DNA of 64,000 nt from Aureobasidium sp. EXF-3400 (taxonomy: Eukaryota > Ascomycota > Dothideomycetes > Dothideales > Saccotheciaceae): the NCBI GenBank assembly GCA_024195585.1, contig SWBL01000149.1, positions 1 through 64,000 of the forward strand. Direction: 5' to 3'. Position 1 is the stretch's first letter. Every line of letters starts with the position of its first letter. A model generated the notes under the pieces. The model searched no databases, was not told the origin of the DNA, and saw only the letters and a list, made by a program, of their open reading frames with translations. The position numbers and the translations under genes are program-made. Positions 23,899 through 35,789 of this stretch are shown here, piece by piece.

Positions 23899-24523
23899 AT
23901 GAATACTTCTGATGAGGAAAGCTTTCCTGTGGTCAGTCTTTCGGATGATGGCTGGTCCACAGATGATGAGGCTACCGCTACCTGTTTCTGTGGAGCTGTA
24001 CAACTGGTCTTGGTGAGTGATATCATGTCCAACTCACCCTGAGAGACTGTGTTTCTACCTTCCTTCCACTTGGATATTTACCGTGGGCTCTGACAAGCAC
24101 GTTCAGCCACTCCAGAAACCCGGCTTGATTAACCGTCACATCTGCCACTGCCTCGATTGCCGCAAAATCGGTTCAGCATTCTACCAATCCAACATCACCG
24201 TAGCAGATTCCCACCTCAAACACATCCGCGGCGAAGACAATCTCACAACCTTTGCCGAGATCAAAACAATCCGTGCAAATGCACTGATGACGAATTTCTT
24301 TTGCAAGACATGTGGGACTCTGATGTATCGTCGCGGTGCTAGGTTTCCTGGTATGACGATTTTGAGGACTGGGACTGTTGATGATGGGGCGCTGGCGGAG
24401 ACGAAGTTGAGACCGCAGGTGGAGCAGTTTATTGAGAGGAGGGTTGCTTGGTCGGTGCCTATTGAGGGGGCGGCGCAGGTGGTGGGGATGCATTCGCCTG
24501 AAGATATCGAGGGGATTCCTTGA
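23899..24523 (+). CDS. GFA / CENP-V domain zinc protein
   Basis: Two exons (23899-24012 and 24107-24523) joined by a 94-nt phase-0 intron, 176 aa. Zinc ligands of the GFA fold are visible: CFCG (Cys29, Cys31), CHCLDC (Cys51, 53, 56) and FFCKTCG further on. The family is named after glutathione-dependent formaldehyde-activating enzyme. Most fungal members have no proven activity, so I annotate the fold only. The acidic N-terminal 25 residues (DEES, DDGWSTDDEA) are an extension. A complete, small single-domain protein, probably cytosolic. Confidence 0.9.
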
Positions 24524-25690
24524 GATTCCCAACTTGGGCACTGCAACTATCGTCTTGTCTGAGATGAGACTGCACTACTCGCTCAACGACCTGGTCAATC
24601 AGCTGTAAGATCACGAGCACCTACTTTCCTTGAGATAGGGCGATGTGAATGGAGAAAGGTTGTCTTTGAGTATTCTGTGAACATGCTTCTTTTTGACGAG
24701 CAGCTGCGCGCCTGGACATAATACCAATCCAGTTGTTGTCCTACGAGCCAGATACTGATGTCAAAACTGTGACAACCGCGTATAGCAAAAGACATGCCTC
24801 CTCTAGGCTTTAGCAAAACAGAAACCCCCCTAGCCGCCGTACTGCTAGAAAGGAAAGAGGAAAGCCCGTGGACTTTTCTTCCTTATTGTGTCGTGCGAGG
24901 ATTACTGGGACCTCTCATGGCCAAATCCCGGCGGCGATGCCGGGGATCGAACCGGTGGACTCGGGCTAGCTAAGCGGAAGGAACACTACTTGACCGCTGC
25001 GCCATTCCACCGGTTCGATGGAAATATTGCTATTTCACATCAATATATTTCCACTTTGCTGTTCGCTTCACTTCAGATATAGGTTGTCTCCAACCTCATC
25101 ACCAGCTCCTCAACTCATCGTGACTTTCATATATCAAAGTCTGGCGGGTTATATCTCGTCAATACAACATCACCGTGACCTTCTCTTGCACATGTCATGA
25201 CTGCAAATGAGAGTTACGCATGAATGAAGCAAATGATCCTGAGGGTGCCAGAGATGGAGCTGTCGATCTAGACTTGTTGTTTTCTCACAAGCCAACGTTT
25301 GCTTCGCATGAAACATGGCAAGCTCAACAACGAGAAGACAGTTTGTGCCATCAACATGCTTCGAAGCTTGAGACAAAGAATCTGGAGCTGTGCTTTGGCA
25401 GTCGCCCAAAGTTTGTGCTCAAAGGTCCAAGATGCTACAAGCTCTTTGTTGCCGGCGTTCCTTCTTCCTTCGGATCATTTTCAACCATGTCTCAGCACTC
25501 AGAAGCCGGCCGCGCATGATCAAAGTCTTCCGGACAAGAAGTGAATGTTATCACATGAACGGCGCTAATACCAACACGTCATAGCGGACGGAGTGTTGGC
25601 GAATTTTCCGTGTTGCAGCGATAAAAGGAGCGCGTCGTTTCGTGATTGACCATCACAAACACATCACAACTGTCGTCGTTCGCAAGCATC
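24524..25690. other. Intergenic 24524-25690 with a tRNA-like hairpin
   Basis: No supported protein gene. Contains the tRNA-like element at 24932-25011 and, at the right end, the leader of the next gene with CATCACAAACACATC-type sequence. Confidence 0.5.
24932..25011 (-). other. tRNA-like element with A and B boxes, probably a relic
   Basis: On the minus strand an A-box-like TGGCGCAGCGG and a perfect B-box GGTTCGATCCC lie at tRNA spacing, and a D-stem can form with wobble pairs. The acceptor stem pairs only for its outer five positions, the T-stem has mismatches and no clear anticodon arm forms. No T-run terminator follows. A perfect 14-nt inverted repeat (24946-24959 and 25006-25019) would rather fold it into one long hairpin. 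Best read as a tRNA relic or tRNA-derived small element. Confidence 0.4.
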
Positions 25691-26518
25691 ATGGTTCCTG
25701 TCGTGTCGCCTGTCGTTTCCAGCATGTCGCACTCCGAGGTGTCGCGCCCTAAGCGCAAGGCCAAGATCGTCGAGAAGCGCACCCTTGGCCCTGAGGATGG
25801 TTACAACTTCAAAGTCGAGGAAACTTTTGTAAGTTCTCCCCAGCAGTTTGCAAATTCGCCTTGCGCTGACATTCACGCGTAGGTTTTGCGCCGTACCCAG
25901 CCCCTCCCCGAGGTTGCAGTCAGAAAGACTCCCCGCCCTGCGCCTCATCGCGCACTCAAAGCCGCAAGCCAGCAAGAGAACAAGACCGACTCTGGCAGCA
26001 TCCAAGACCCCGCCCAGCGTAACACCACCGTCAGCGCCTCTCCTCTGCAGACTTCTGTCGACAGCTTCCCCGCCATGTCCGAATGCGCGCAGGAGCCTTC
26101 GGCCTTGCGCGCTGAGACGGTCCTTCAAGAGCGCAACCCCGCCGAGCAACCCTTGTCCAAGCAGACCTCTACCAACGATGAATCCACCGTGACCGAAAGC
26201 GCAAAGGATGCTTCAACCCCCACCATCAAGTCGACTCTTGACCAAGGCAAAGCCAACCACATCAAGGACAATCTGAGCATCCCCAATGCTGTCACTGGAG
26301 TCGCAGCATCCGCCGCCTCCATCCCTGGCCACTATCCTGACTCTGAAGATGGCGGCGTTGAGCTTCCACCCCATATGGACACCTCAACCATTCGCGATAT
26401 CGTTTTCGGCGGCCAAGTCGACAGCGACCCCGACAGCCCCGGACTTGAGACCCCAGAAGTCGTCCCTGAAGGAGCCGAGATGGTTGGCACATGCCTCGAA
26501 TGCTGCGGATCAACCTGA
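25691..26518 (+). CDS. Hypothetical disordered protein (two exons)
   Basis: Exons 25691-25828 and 25883-26518 are joined by a 54-nt phase-0 intron (GTAAGT donor, GCGCTGAC branch, GTAG acceptor), giving 257 aa. The first 46 residues are basic (RPKRKAKIVEKR), resembling a nuclear signal. The rest is Ser/Thr/Pro/Glu-rich and probably unstructured, with an acidic stretch near the end and a final Cys-x2-Cys-Cys. No domain was recognised. The good splice signals and steady codon pattern argue that it is expressed. Confidence 0.75.
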
Positions 26519-27242
26519 AGGTTCAACTCAACACCACCGCGCTGGGCACAGACAGTACTGTACCTAGAGGGTAACAGTCTGGTCGGTTGTTCGCATAGCT
26601 TGTTGCTGTCAAGAAATGCCGCATGAAGATCTGAAGCACTCTGTTTTGGAAATCCAGTGAAGGGTAAAGAGTCTCGTCCAGCTTTGGTTTGAACTGCATG
26701 GACACCATTTCGAGTCGCCAGAAAGTCAGTGGGTCGCTCATACATCAAAATCCAGTCACTCTTCTTTTCTCATTGCTTTCCATCATCCTCTTTCCTCGTG
26801 AGCTTTCTTTTCCAGTATTCATCGTGAGTTTCAGCCCTTCCTTGTTGTGATATGAGCTCGTTGCCGAAGGCATGTCATCGTCTGAAGCAGATGACGTTGA
26901 GATAAGGTTGAAGTCGATTCAGCATCCTCGCCCATGTTATGACAGATGTCAACCACCATGCACGCAGACTCTGACCGGTCTCCCAAGGACTCTCATAGAT
27001 ACAATCATGCGACACAAGAAGACAAGGATATCATTGCTCGAAGATATCGAGTCACAACACCTTCTCTTATCACGTCTTGTCTCGCTATCTTCCCGATTGT
27101 GGGTTTCCCGTCCCAGGAGATTTGCAAACAGGCGAGCCCGCAACACCCGACTCCGGCATCGCGTCCCGTAGCTCTCGGTGACAGCATTTCATTGCTATCT
27201 TCTTGTTTATAAAACACTCGCTCCCCTTTGTCTCAACTCACA
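26519..27242. other. Intergenic 26519-27242
   Basis: Short frames only. The right end is the promoter and CT-rich leader of the dehydrogenase gene. Confidence 0.5.
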
Positions 27243-28435
27243 ATGCTACCAAACATCGCACGTCGGTTTTACAGTGCTTCCTCCAAAACAATGGCAACCA
27301 AGAACTTGCAAGTTGGCTGGGTAAGTTGTGCGCCGGATGCATTACCGAGGATGAATGGAACGAGATGGCTGATGTGAAAGCAAACAGTATGGCCTTGGGT
27401 CCATGGGTAAACCCATGGCAGAGAATCTCCAAAAGTATCTGGCCAAGAATGATCAATCGCTTATCTTCAATAATCGTACAATGGCTTCTGGCGATAACTT
27501 GAAGAGCCTTGGCGCAACCCCAGCCTCGAGTTTCGGCGAGTTGGTGCAGAAGAGTGATGTCGTGTTTACAATGGTATACACGCTCAATCCTCCAAAATTG
27601 CTGGAGAAGCAAAGCTGATCAAAATTAAGGTCAACAACGACGACACATTGAAGAGTCTCCTCCAACAAGCCTACTCCACAGACAACCTCTCCGGCAAAAT
27701 CTTCGTCGACTGCTCGACCGTACACCCAGATACCACAAAATCCGTCACTGAAGAGCTCAAATCGCGCAAAGCAACTTTCCTCGCAGCACCCATGTTCGGC
27801 GGCCCCGCCATCGCCGCACCAGGAAAATTGGTCGTTGCCATTGGTGGCACTTCCTCTGCTGTAGAGACAGTAAAACCTTACTTCCAAGATGTGATTGCCA
27901 GAAAGGTTATTGTGTGTAACGAGGAACCGAGCAGTGCGAGTATGTTGAAGATTGCTGGGTAAGTTTTTTTTTGCTTCTGCTACGAGAAGTGCAGGTCGGA
28001 GATGGAGTGGAGCAAGTGCTGATGCAACACAGCAACATCATCACAGTAAACCTCATGGAAGCAGTCAGCGAAGCCCAAGTTTTCGCCGAACAAACCGGCA
28101 TCGGCTGCGGCCCCATGGAAGAACTCATCACCGAAGGCTTTGGACCCGTGGCAGGCGGTTACTCAGGTCGCATGACAAGTGGCAATTACGCACCTTCCCT
28201 CGACAAGCGTCCTGGTTTTGGAGTTTCCCTGTCGATCAAAGATGCCGATTATGCTGTTGCTATTGCCAAGGATAAGGGAGTTAAGTTGCCGGCTACTGAG
28301 GTGGCGAATAAGAATATGAAGCAGGCGAGAGAGGAGCATGGTGAGGTTTTGGATTGTGCGGCTATGTATGGTACGTTGAGGAAGGAGGCTGGGTTGAGTT
28401 TCTTTAATGAGAAGAGTAGGCAGAGTGATGAGTAG
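27243..28435 (+). CDS. 3-Hydroxyisobutyrate dehydrogenase-like (beta-hydroxyacid dehydrogenase family)
   Basis: Four exons (27243-27320, 27388-27573, 27630-27958 and 28033-28435) with introns of 67, 56 and 74 nt give 331 aa. The NAD(P)-binding loop YGLGSMGKPMAENL (about residues 27-40) crosses the first splice. SDVVFTMVNND follows, then the substrate-loop region DCSTVHPDTT. The catalytic lysine region is MLKIAGNIITVNLMEA, and the second conserved KDADYAVAIAK helix lies in the C-terminal domain. The first 16 residues (MLPNIARRFYSASSKT) are basic and hydroxylated, like a mitochondrial presequence, with a second Met at residue 17 as an alternative start. The family oxidises beta-hydroxyacids or reduces the semialdehydes; the exact substrate is unknown. 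Confidence 0.92.
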
Positions 28436-28610
28436 GTGTAGAAAGAGTATGAAAAGTATCGCTGATCTTTGCAATGACTACATGTCTCCTCCGATATGAG
28501 CTTGTGTGTGATGCACTTGATCAGGAAGCCACTTGATATCCCTTCGACCATGGAGAGGAACATCAAGTGTGCCGTTAAAGAAGATCGATAAACGATCTCT
28601 CTTTCTTTGT

Positions 28611-29149
28611 TCAGTTGTGGTCAGCTCCACGCATCTGCTCCTCTATGGCGGCAGTGTGACGATCGAGAGCAGCTGCATGATTGTTGAGAGCGGCACTGTG
28701 TCCGCGCATAGCAGTGATCAAGAGTGTCTCGGAAGCGGTCTGACTGGTAGGCTGAAGCTGATCTGGAGTAACAGAGGCGGGCTGGTGAGAAGCTGGAGCC
28801 TGCGACTGTGCCTGATCTTGCTTGACAACGCACTCTCTAGCGTGACGCACGCATTCTTCCGTCAATGCTATTATCTCTGCAGTGGCATCTTGGTGTCCGA
28901 TACTGCCATTGGGACACGCGGCTTGTACAGCCCACAGCGGAGTCAAACGTTTGATGTAGTAAGCCTTGACCTCGCTCGAGAGTCTGACTTTCCCAGCGAC
29001 GTCGTTTAAATTGACTAGAAGGGCACGCAGCCGGCGTTTTTGGGCGGAGCCAGAGGCCATGTTGTCAACCTGAGGAGTATCAGTTGAGAAATCCTTCGGG
29101 AAGACCGGTCTGGTTCTACCTGGGAGGAGGCTTTGCGTTTGGGAGCCAT
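28611..29149 (-). CDS. Hypothetical small helical protein (two exons)
   Basis: Exon 1 (29149-29120) encodes MAPKRKASSQ. A 50-nt intron (29070-29119, GTAGAA donor, CTGATAC branch, CTCAG acceptor) leads to exon 2, giving 162 aa. The N-terminus is basic. The middle (ALLVNLNDVAGKVRLSSEVK onward) is predicted helical with two cysteines, then a Gln/Pro linker, and a C-terminal helix with regular Ala/His (ALNNHAAALDRHTAAI) suited to a coiled coil. A longer reading from 29192 through the intron is also open, but the spliced form has a better start. Family not recognised. Confidence 0.7.
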
Positions 29150-29958
29150 GACTTTCTACCGGTAATATGTAAGCGGTAAGTTGTAAAACCATAATAACAC
29201 AAGCTTACCTGTCTCTAGCTCGATGATGTTCTGGAGCTAATTGATGTTATGATGTGGTGGATTGAGAGAGTGCAGAGAATGTCGTGAACGAAGAAGAGTT
29301 TTGAGGTGCTTCCAATCAAACAAGTGAGATGAATTATCATGAACAACTCTTCGCAGTCTGAGCAATGCTTCACTCGACTCGGCGCCTCAAATCGATGCCA
29401 GAGTGAGCGGCCAAATTATCGGCTTTGCGGGAAGAGTGCCTTGGTCTCAGTCACCGCACAGGAATTTATCTTTCACTTACGAAGCAGTCTGTCGCATAAG
29501 CAGCTATAACAATGCACAGTCCCTTTGATAGATGTAGAACGTCCACTGGGAGTCGCAATATCATCGGCTCTCCACGGACCGGCCTACTTTTTGGAAGGAA
29601 CTGCGCATTACGATGGCTTCATCTCCCTCTACATTCTATCGTGAGAGATGGGAGGGAGTGGGTGTACTTGCAAAGTAGGTGATGGAAAATATTGACTCAA
29701 GACGCGACTAATGATGCGAGCCTTGAGACAAATTTACTAGTCTTTCGTAGAGAGTCTTCTCTGATTGATCTGCGGCTTGATGACCGGATCCCGAATATTC
29801 CACCGCTACTTCCCAATAAATCGACCTCCGATGGTGCTTGTCTTGTGAGACTGATGTCCACAGAAAGCAACAGAAATTACGTATCGCTATCCACGCTCCT
29901 TCACCGTTCTCCTAGAAGCTTCACGCTGCTTTGCTCACATCACCAACCATTCCCGCAA
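29150..29958. other. Intergenic 29150-29958
   Basis: Promoter of the small minus-strand gene and 3' flank of the next. A plus-strand frame of about 137 codons (29692-30105) overlaps the 3' end of the coiled-coil gene and has no features; not supported. Confidence 0.5.
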
Positions 29959-30768
29959 CTAACCACTGATCTCCGATTCTTTCTCAGAGCCACTCGATTC
30001 ATCGGGCAAGTTTTTCCTCATCTCTCGGATTTGATCCTCCATCTTCTCAACTTTGGCCCTGAGACCAGCGACTTCCCTTTCTTCCGCCTCAAGATCTTCA
30101 TCTGATTCGCCAGACTCGGTAGTCGCTTGTACTTCTTGCATCTCCGTATCCTCCGCCTCCTCGTGCTCTTCAGTCTCGGCGGTCTCTGCAGTCTCCTGAG
30201 CCTCTTCTCTGTTCTGTTCGTACGACTGGCCTGCCGACAAGCCGCTTTGGCTTTCGAGTAGTTGAATCGCCTCTAGCAACAGCGATCTGGCTGTGTCAGG
30301 GCTGTCTGGTGAGACGATAATCTGTCCAGTTGCTGTTCTAGGACAAAGTAATTCGCGAGCTTCGCGTACCAGTCTGGTGGCCTTGCGAATTACTGTCTGG
30401 TGGGGTGGAGTGACTGCGAGAACAGCGGGTTCTGCAACGTTTGGTGCTTCGGCTTGTGATTCAGCGCCTTTGAAAGGATTATCGCTGCTGAGGGAAGATG
30501 ATATGGAAGGACTGTGGCCATTGCTCAGATATTCCTCGACTGAAGAATCGTTGTTGGTAGATGCTTGGTGGTTGGCATCAGGGACTTCTGAATCGTTATT
30601 CGTAGCTTGGTGATCATCAGAAGGACTGTCGGTCATTTCCTGGAGATCCTGGGTCAGTATAATCCAGACCAATCACTTATGACCAATAGTAGTACTCACG
30701 TCATCTCTGGTCCAACTCTCTTGTTCCTCATCGGGCCAACTTGGCTTTGAAGCCTGGTAGTCTTCCAT
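29959..30768 (-). CDS. Hypothetical acidic coiled-coil protein (two exons)
   Basis: Exon 1 (30768-30700) encodes MEDYQASKPSWPDEEQ onward. A 51-nt phase-0 intron (GTGAGT donor, TACTGAC branch, CCCAG acceptor) joins exon 2, giving 252 aa. The first 75 residues are Asp/Ser/Asn-rich. A short helical block (TVIRKATRLVREARELL) sits in the middle. The C-terminal third is strongly acidic and then a coiled coil (EEREVAGLRAKVEKMEDQIREM). No signal peptide or membrane segment. Possibly a nuclear scaffold, but I do not recognise it. Confidence 0.75.
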
Positions 30769-31334
30769 GCTGTCTGATCCTGGTATGAGATTTGAGACGA
30801 ATTGATGATGTGGAATTCGACGGGAGTATCATATCATCATATATACCTCTGTGTTTGCTTGAACAAAGCATCCCAATGTCTTGCAAGAAGATTCCATCCC
30901 TTACCATATCTGTCTGTATCATGTTCGTCATGCCTGACATGTAAAAGCCCGACCGAAAAGACTCAGAGTAAGAAGGGTAGAGATGTGTGAAGAGCTTTAA
31001 TGGAATACGCGCTGAACGTTCTTTATATAGAGCTTTGTGGAAACAATCGCTCTTTCCAAATGCGTTTCGAAGCTTCCAAAACATCATCGGATGTCACTGG
31101 CTGGAGGCTTCAACCCACTGTCTGCACAGATAAGTCGAGGATTCAAAACATATAGGGTGGAGAGTGGTAAGTAGCATTGGAGTTATAGATTTGATTTGTG
31201 CTAATGAGTGACAGGCTTTCGAAAATGGGCACAATCAAATCAACTTCCATATCAAACAGAACCCACCAGGGGCTCATCTGCATCTCGAAAAGAACAACCT
31301 TGCCAAAGTCAACTTCAGTCACTTATCTCGACAT
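30769..31334. other. Intergenic 30769-31334
   Basis: Promoter of the coiled-coil gene and 3' flank of the xylanase gene, both transcribed leftward. Nothing else seen. Confidence 0.5.
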
Positions 31335-32059
<725 letters not shown>

Positions 32060-32154
32060 GTTGAAGATGGTTGGAAAGATTGTTTGAGTGAATGTGAATC
32101 GAAGTGTTGGAATGAGTTGCTGATGAGAGGTAATGGTGGTGGTCGTCGTTCTTT

Positions 32155-32162
32155 CTTATATA
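32155..32162 (-). promoter_or_regulatory. TATA box of the xylanase gene
   Basis: Reads TATATAAG on the minus strand, about 95 bases upstream of the xylanase start codon, a usual distance for a strongly expressed fungal gene. Confidence 0.6.
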
Positions 32163-32459
32163 TCTCGACCAAGACAGCTTTTACCCGTCGTCTTTGTTGG
32201 ATCCAGTGTCTAGACCAAGTCCCTGCTTGCCTGATGTGCAATGTGAAGAAAATGGAAGGGTGATGGTGGAGCGAGCACGACACCTCGCTTGGATGCTGGA
32301 CACGCAATGGCGCGTTCATGGCTATGACTCGTTTATCCGGATGTCGCATTGGTATATCAAAAGTATGGTTATACGAAGAACGTTATACGGCCGGTAGCTT
32401 GGAGAATAGAGCTCTATACCGTCTCGTGCATACCCACATGCAGGCATGAAACTCTGATC

Positions 32460-32465
32460 TTAGCC
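32460..32465 (-). promoter_or_regulatory. GGCTAA motif, possible XlnR/Xyr1 site
   Basis: The hexamer matches the GGCTAA core known for the xylanase activator XlnR and lies about 400 bases upstream of the start codon. A GTGGGG (CreA-like) sequence follows nearby on the other strand. Both are short motifs and could be chance. Confidence 0.35.
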
Positions 32466-33276
32466 GCTAACAAGGTTGTGGGGTCGGTCGTGGTGTGTAA
32501 CTTTAATCTCTATTTGTTGGCTGCAGGAACACCACGCGATGCAGTTGCGATCCGTCAGTTCGAGGCTTTGTCATACTCACTCAAGCGATGTGCGGATATA
32601 GATTTGCTGACCTCCTGGCTTGAGATGAAACTTGGTGGGAAATGCAGATGCGGAAGAGATGCAATTCTTGCAGATGAATGGCAGACGTCTCCAGCATCCC
32701 CACAGATCAAGGCTGACCTCGGCTCTAGCTGAAACACACTACTGTACAGACAGGAGGCTTGTTCAAGCTTGTTATTCCACAGTTGATGTACCAAGATAAT
32801 CAAGCCTACCAAGAGGCAAATCTTGTCGGCGATCTCATGCCTTGGCCACGCAAATCAGATCTTCTTGTTGAGCACTGACAGCGGTCACCAGTCGGTCCTT
32901 CCGGCATCGTAGTCAAAACTCGGCAATCACGCCTCAAAATTCATCATCTCTCGTGGAATTGAATAAACATAGTTCGTCCTTTTGGTTTCGGATTAGCAAT
33001 AGTAGTTTATGGCAAAAGCGGTTAAAAGGACAGGCTTACGTGAGGCATGCTTGTTAATATTACCCCGGCAAGAAGGTAGTCTTTTGACGATCACCCCGCA
33101 CTCCGAACGCGTCTGCGCGTCTTCCATCTTCCACTCCTTCTCCTTGATCTCATGGAACACCACGAGTACTCGTTCAATTTAATTTAGATGTCACACCTTC
33201 AAGATAAACGAGATCCCTGGGAATACCCGTGATGCGGTATCTCTCATCCGTATTACCGGCTGGGATGATGGCCAGG

Positions 33277-33549
33277 CCTAGCCTTTAGGCGCTTTCGCCA
33301 GCTCGACACAGCGACGTGCATAGCAGACAAGGTCAGCAGCTTCGGGCATGTCTGCCATCGCCATTTCGAAATGATGACACAGCCTCAATGTAAGCGGCGT
33401 ACTCTTCTACGGCTTGCAAAGAAAGACAGTATCAAAGCAAATCCGAATATTCACCAGAAAGCCCGAAGCGCGTGCAGTTCAGGACCCTGCTCTACAGGAT
33501 CTACAGCAGACTGGAGGGCTCGAACAAGTGCCTTGGCTAGCGAGTTCCC
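33277..33549 (-). pseudogene. Possible remnant of a protein-coding gene
   Basis: On the minus strand three coding-like segments follow one another in different frames: GNSLAKALVRALQSAVDP, then VEEYAAYIEAV, then FEMAMADMPEAADLVYARR running to a stop at 33277. A 42-nt intron-like gap (GTGAAT to CAAG) separates the first two, but no intron explains the change between the second and third. The composition resembles the helical C-terminal region of fungal regulators. Either a decayed gene or chance; no start codon was found. Confidence 0.25.
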
Positions 33550-34289
33550 CGGACACAGGCTGAGGTCAGGACCAATCTCCGGTTAGCATTCTTTGAACAG
33601 CGTAGCATGGCCGCTATTCGACTCCGCACGCAACGATATTGTGGGGTATGTCGATAGCTCACTATCCAACAGCCTAAATCAGAGACTCACCGGCCACGAC
33701 ACTATTGACTACTATGTGTGATCATGCGCAACTGGAATCTTTAGGAAGAATGCATTTGGGCCAAGAGGCTCGCAATGGGGTAAAGTCCGGGGATGTTGTT
33801 CAGCCGCGACTACAACCATACTTCTCTAGTTACCAAATCCAATGGTCATAAGCGATGATCTCTTCTGGCTTCGTGCAGACTGGCAATGTGGCGGTGATGA
33901 GTGCGCAAGGCAGACCTATAGCACAGAACACGTGCATGCTGGAAGCCTAGACCTTGGGATACACCACGCACTGTGCTGCGGGGACGATCCTTGAGGAGAC
34001 CCAGCAAGGGGTATGGATCTGACCCGGACCGGGCCGCTTCCATCACCAGACGAGATCGCATCAAAGCTTGTTCAAGGTTCGGGGCAAGGTACGTACACTG
34101 TAAGGAGGTCATTCAGTTCCATTGGGAGGTTGACTCCAGCCAGTTGCGATGACTGTCTGCCAGACGAAGACAGGAAAGTACAACTCTATGGGAACGCTCT
34201 CAACCAATCCACCATTGAATGCTCGAGGCACCCTATCTCTGAATCTGTGCTCCCGACTCAGAACCTCCACCGAGGTACTATCCATATCT

Positions 34290-35789
34290 TCACTCAGCCT
34301 CAGAGCCTTCTGACATTGAGACAGTCGACCAGTCAGAGCCACATCCAGAGCTCTGGGATTGTTTCTCAACCACCTCCTTGTTCTCGCGTCCTTCTTCGGC
34401 TTCTCCTTCCTCTCCGTCTCCTACATCATCGATAGTAGGGGACTGACTGTTGCACGCGTCTGCACATGCTTCTCCATGTTGAGCCTGAGTAGACTCAGGT
34501 TCGACGACAGCACTCACAGACACTTTGCCATCCGCATTGTCATAAACGAACCTTGATCGATCTTCGTCTTTGTCGTCGCAGATAGCTTGCATCTCGAGCA
34601 GATTCTTTGTCATATCTCTGTTCAGGAAGGCCTTGGATTCATGACAGATTCTCATGTGTTCATCGATGGCTCTCATGTTGTTGTTGAGCCTTCTTTCGAA
34701 ATGTATGGCATCTTTGAAGGCTCTGTCTTCCTTCATCTTGAGCTCCTGATAGGTTTCGATGAGATGCTCTTTCTCTTTCTGGAGGCATTCAATCAAGTAG
34801 GCCTGCCATCTGTATGTGGCATCGCCGACTGGGGCGTTTTGCTCCTGCTGATTGGTTTGCTGAACAGGATTCGACACTGTTGTAGTCTCTGTCTTCGTGG
34901 CGCCCTGTGCTTGTTCGGCCGGAGTTTCGTTGGTGGGGGTTTCGAGAAGGCCGATCTTGGTTTCGAGCTCGTCAACGTACTCGTCAAGCGATTTGATGTA
35001 GATGTCGTTCTTCTTGAGCTTGTTCTGGACTTCATCTAGATCCCTTCTGAAACGTTTGCGTAGTTCGGTATTGTACTTCTGCGCTTCGCCTAGCTCGAGA
35101 TTCTTTTTCGAAAGCTGTTGGTGCATCGACTCGATCACTTCGTTGAGGAAGCGGACTTCTACCTCCGACGAGTGATTTCGTGGGCACATCTTTTCGACGA
35201 TCTTATCGACAGCGTCCTCTATTGCTTGTCGCTGCTTTGGTCTGTTCAATTCGATCGCCAGCTCATGTAGCTCCTCAAGTTTCTCGTGGTGGCGCGTGAG
35301 CCGTTCGGCAAATGCTTGTTGAGAGTCTTCTGGAGTTGAGGTGTTGTTGAAAGAGCTTCCGGCAACTTGTTTGTTCTGCATCGACTTGCCAGAAATGTGG
35401 TCGCTATGGTCGGCAATGTTGCTATCAAGCATGGAGGGCTCCTCAGTAGTGTCGAAGGTGGGCGTCAACGTGGAGCATGCGTGAGGCATGTCTTGCATGG
35501 CTTGCATAAGGGAAGGAGCCAGGAAGAATGCAGCACCAGCATAGGAACAGTGCGCTTGAGAGGATGGAGACGTTTGCGGATCCGAAGTCGACAGCATGTT
35601 GGTAGGCTCCCAAAGAGTGGAAGGAGCCATGGACGGCTGTTCAAGTGTGGTTTCGCATGCGACTTCCTCTTCTCTGATCGGGTTTGGTACATGTGGTCGG
35701 CGATCTTCCTTGGGCTTGTAAGATCCGCGCGTCTTCTTTCTTATCTCATACTGCTCGGCTGCAGCATCAGGGTGCAGGTTATCTGCCAT
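34290..35789 (-). CDS. Orphan coiled-coil protein
   Basis: Single exon; 499 aa from the Met of MADNLHPDAAAEQYEIRKK. The frame is open 56 codons upstream, but that part is poor in coding character and this Met begins a conserved-looking basic segment (KKTRGSYKPKEDRRPHVPNP). Residues 160-300 form long coiled coils (KLEELHELAIELNRPKQRQ, then EVIESMHQQLSKKNLEL, then DEYVDELETKIGLLE). A second helical block lies at about 340-420. The tail is acidic (DDVGDGEEGEAEEGRENKE). No known domain. It is the first of a run of minus-strand orphan genes reaching to 46 kb. Confidence 0.75.
   Translation of the reverse strand: MADNLHPDAAAEQYEIRKKTRGSYKPKEDRRPHVPNPIREEEVACETTLEQPSMAPSTLWEPTNMLSTSDPQTSPSSQAHCSYAGAAFFLAPSLMQAMQDMPHACSTLTPTFDTTEEPSMLDSNIADHSDHISGKSMQNKQVAGSSFNNTSTPEDSQQAFAERLTRHHEKLEELHELAIELNRPKQRQAIEDAVDKIVEKMCPRNHSSEVEVRFLNEVIESMHQQLSKKNLELGEAQKYNTELRKRFRRDLDEVQNKLKKNDIYIKSLDEYVDELETKIGLLETPTNETPAEQAQGATKTETTTVSNPVQQTNQQEQNAPVGDATYRWQAYLIECLQKEKEHLIETYQELKMKEDRAFKDAIHFERRLNNNMRAIDEHMRICHESKAFLNRDMTKNLLEMQAICDDKDEDRSRFVYDNADGKVSVSAVVEPESTQAQHGEACADACNSQSPTIDDVGDGEEGEAEEGRENKEVVEKQSQSSGCGSDWSTVSMSEGSEAE

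Larger units (their letters stand above)
32060..34289. other. Long intergenic region 32060-34289
   Basis: The longest gene-poor stretch. The left part is the xylanase promoter. No intact gene was found. A minus-strand segment at 33277-33549 may be the remnant of a protein gene and is listed separately. The right part has scattered frames on both strands without features. Confidence 0.45.

Noticed and set aside
23899..24523. True glutathione-dependent formaldehyde-activating enzyme
   Set aside because: Only the zinc-binding fold is supported; fungal members of this family usually lack that activity.
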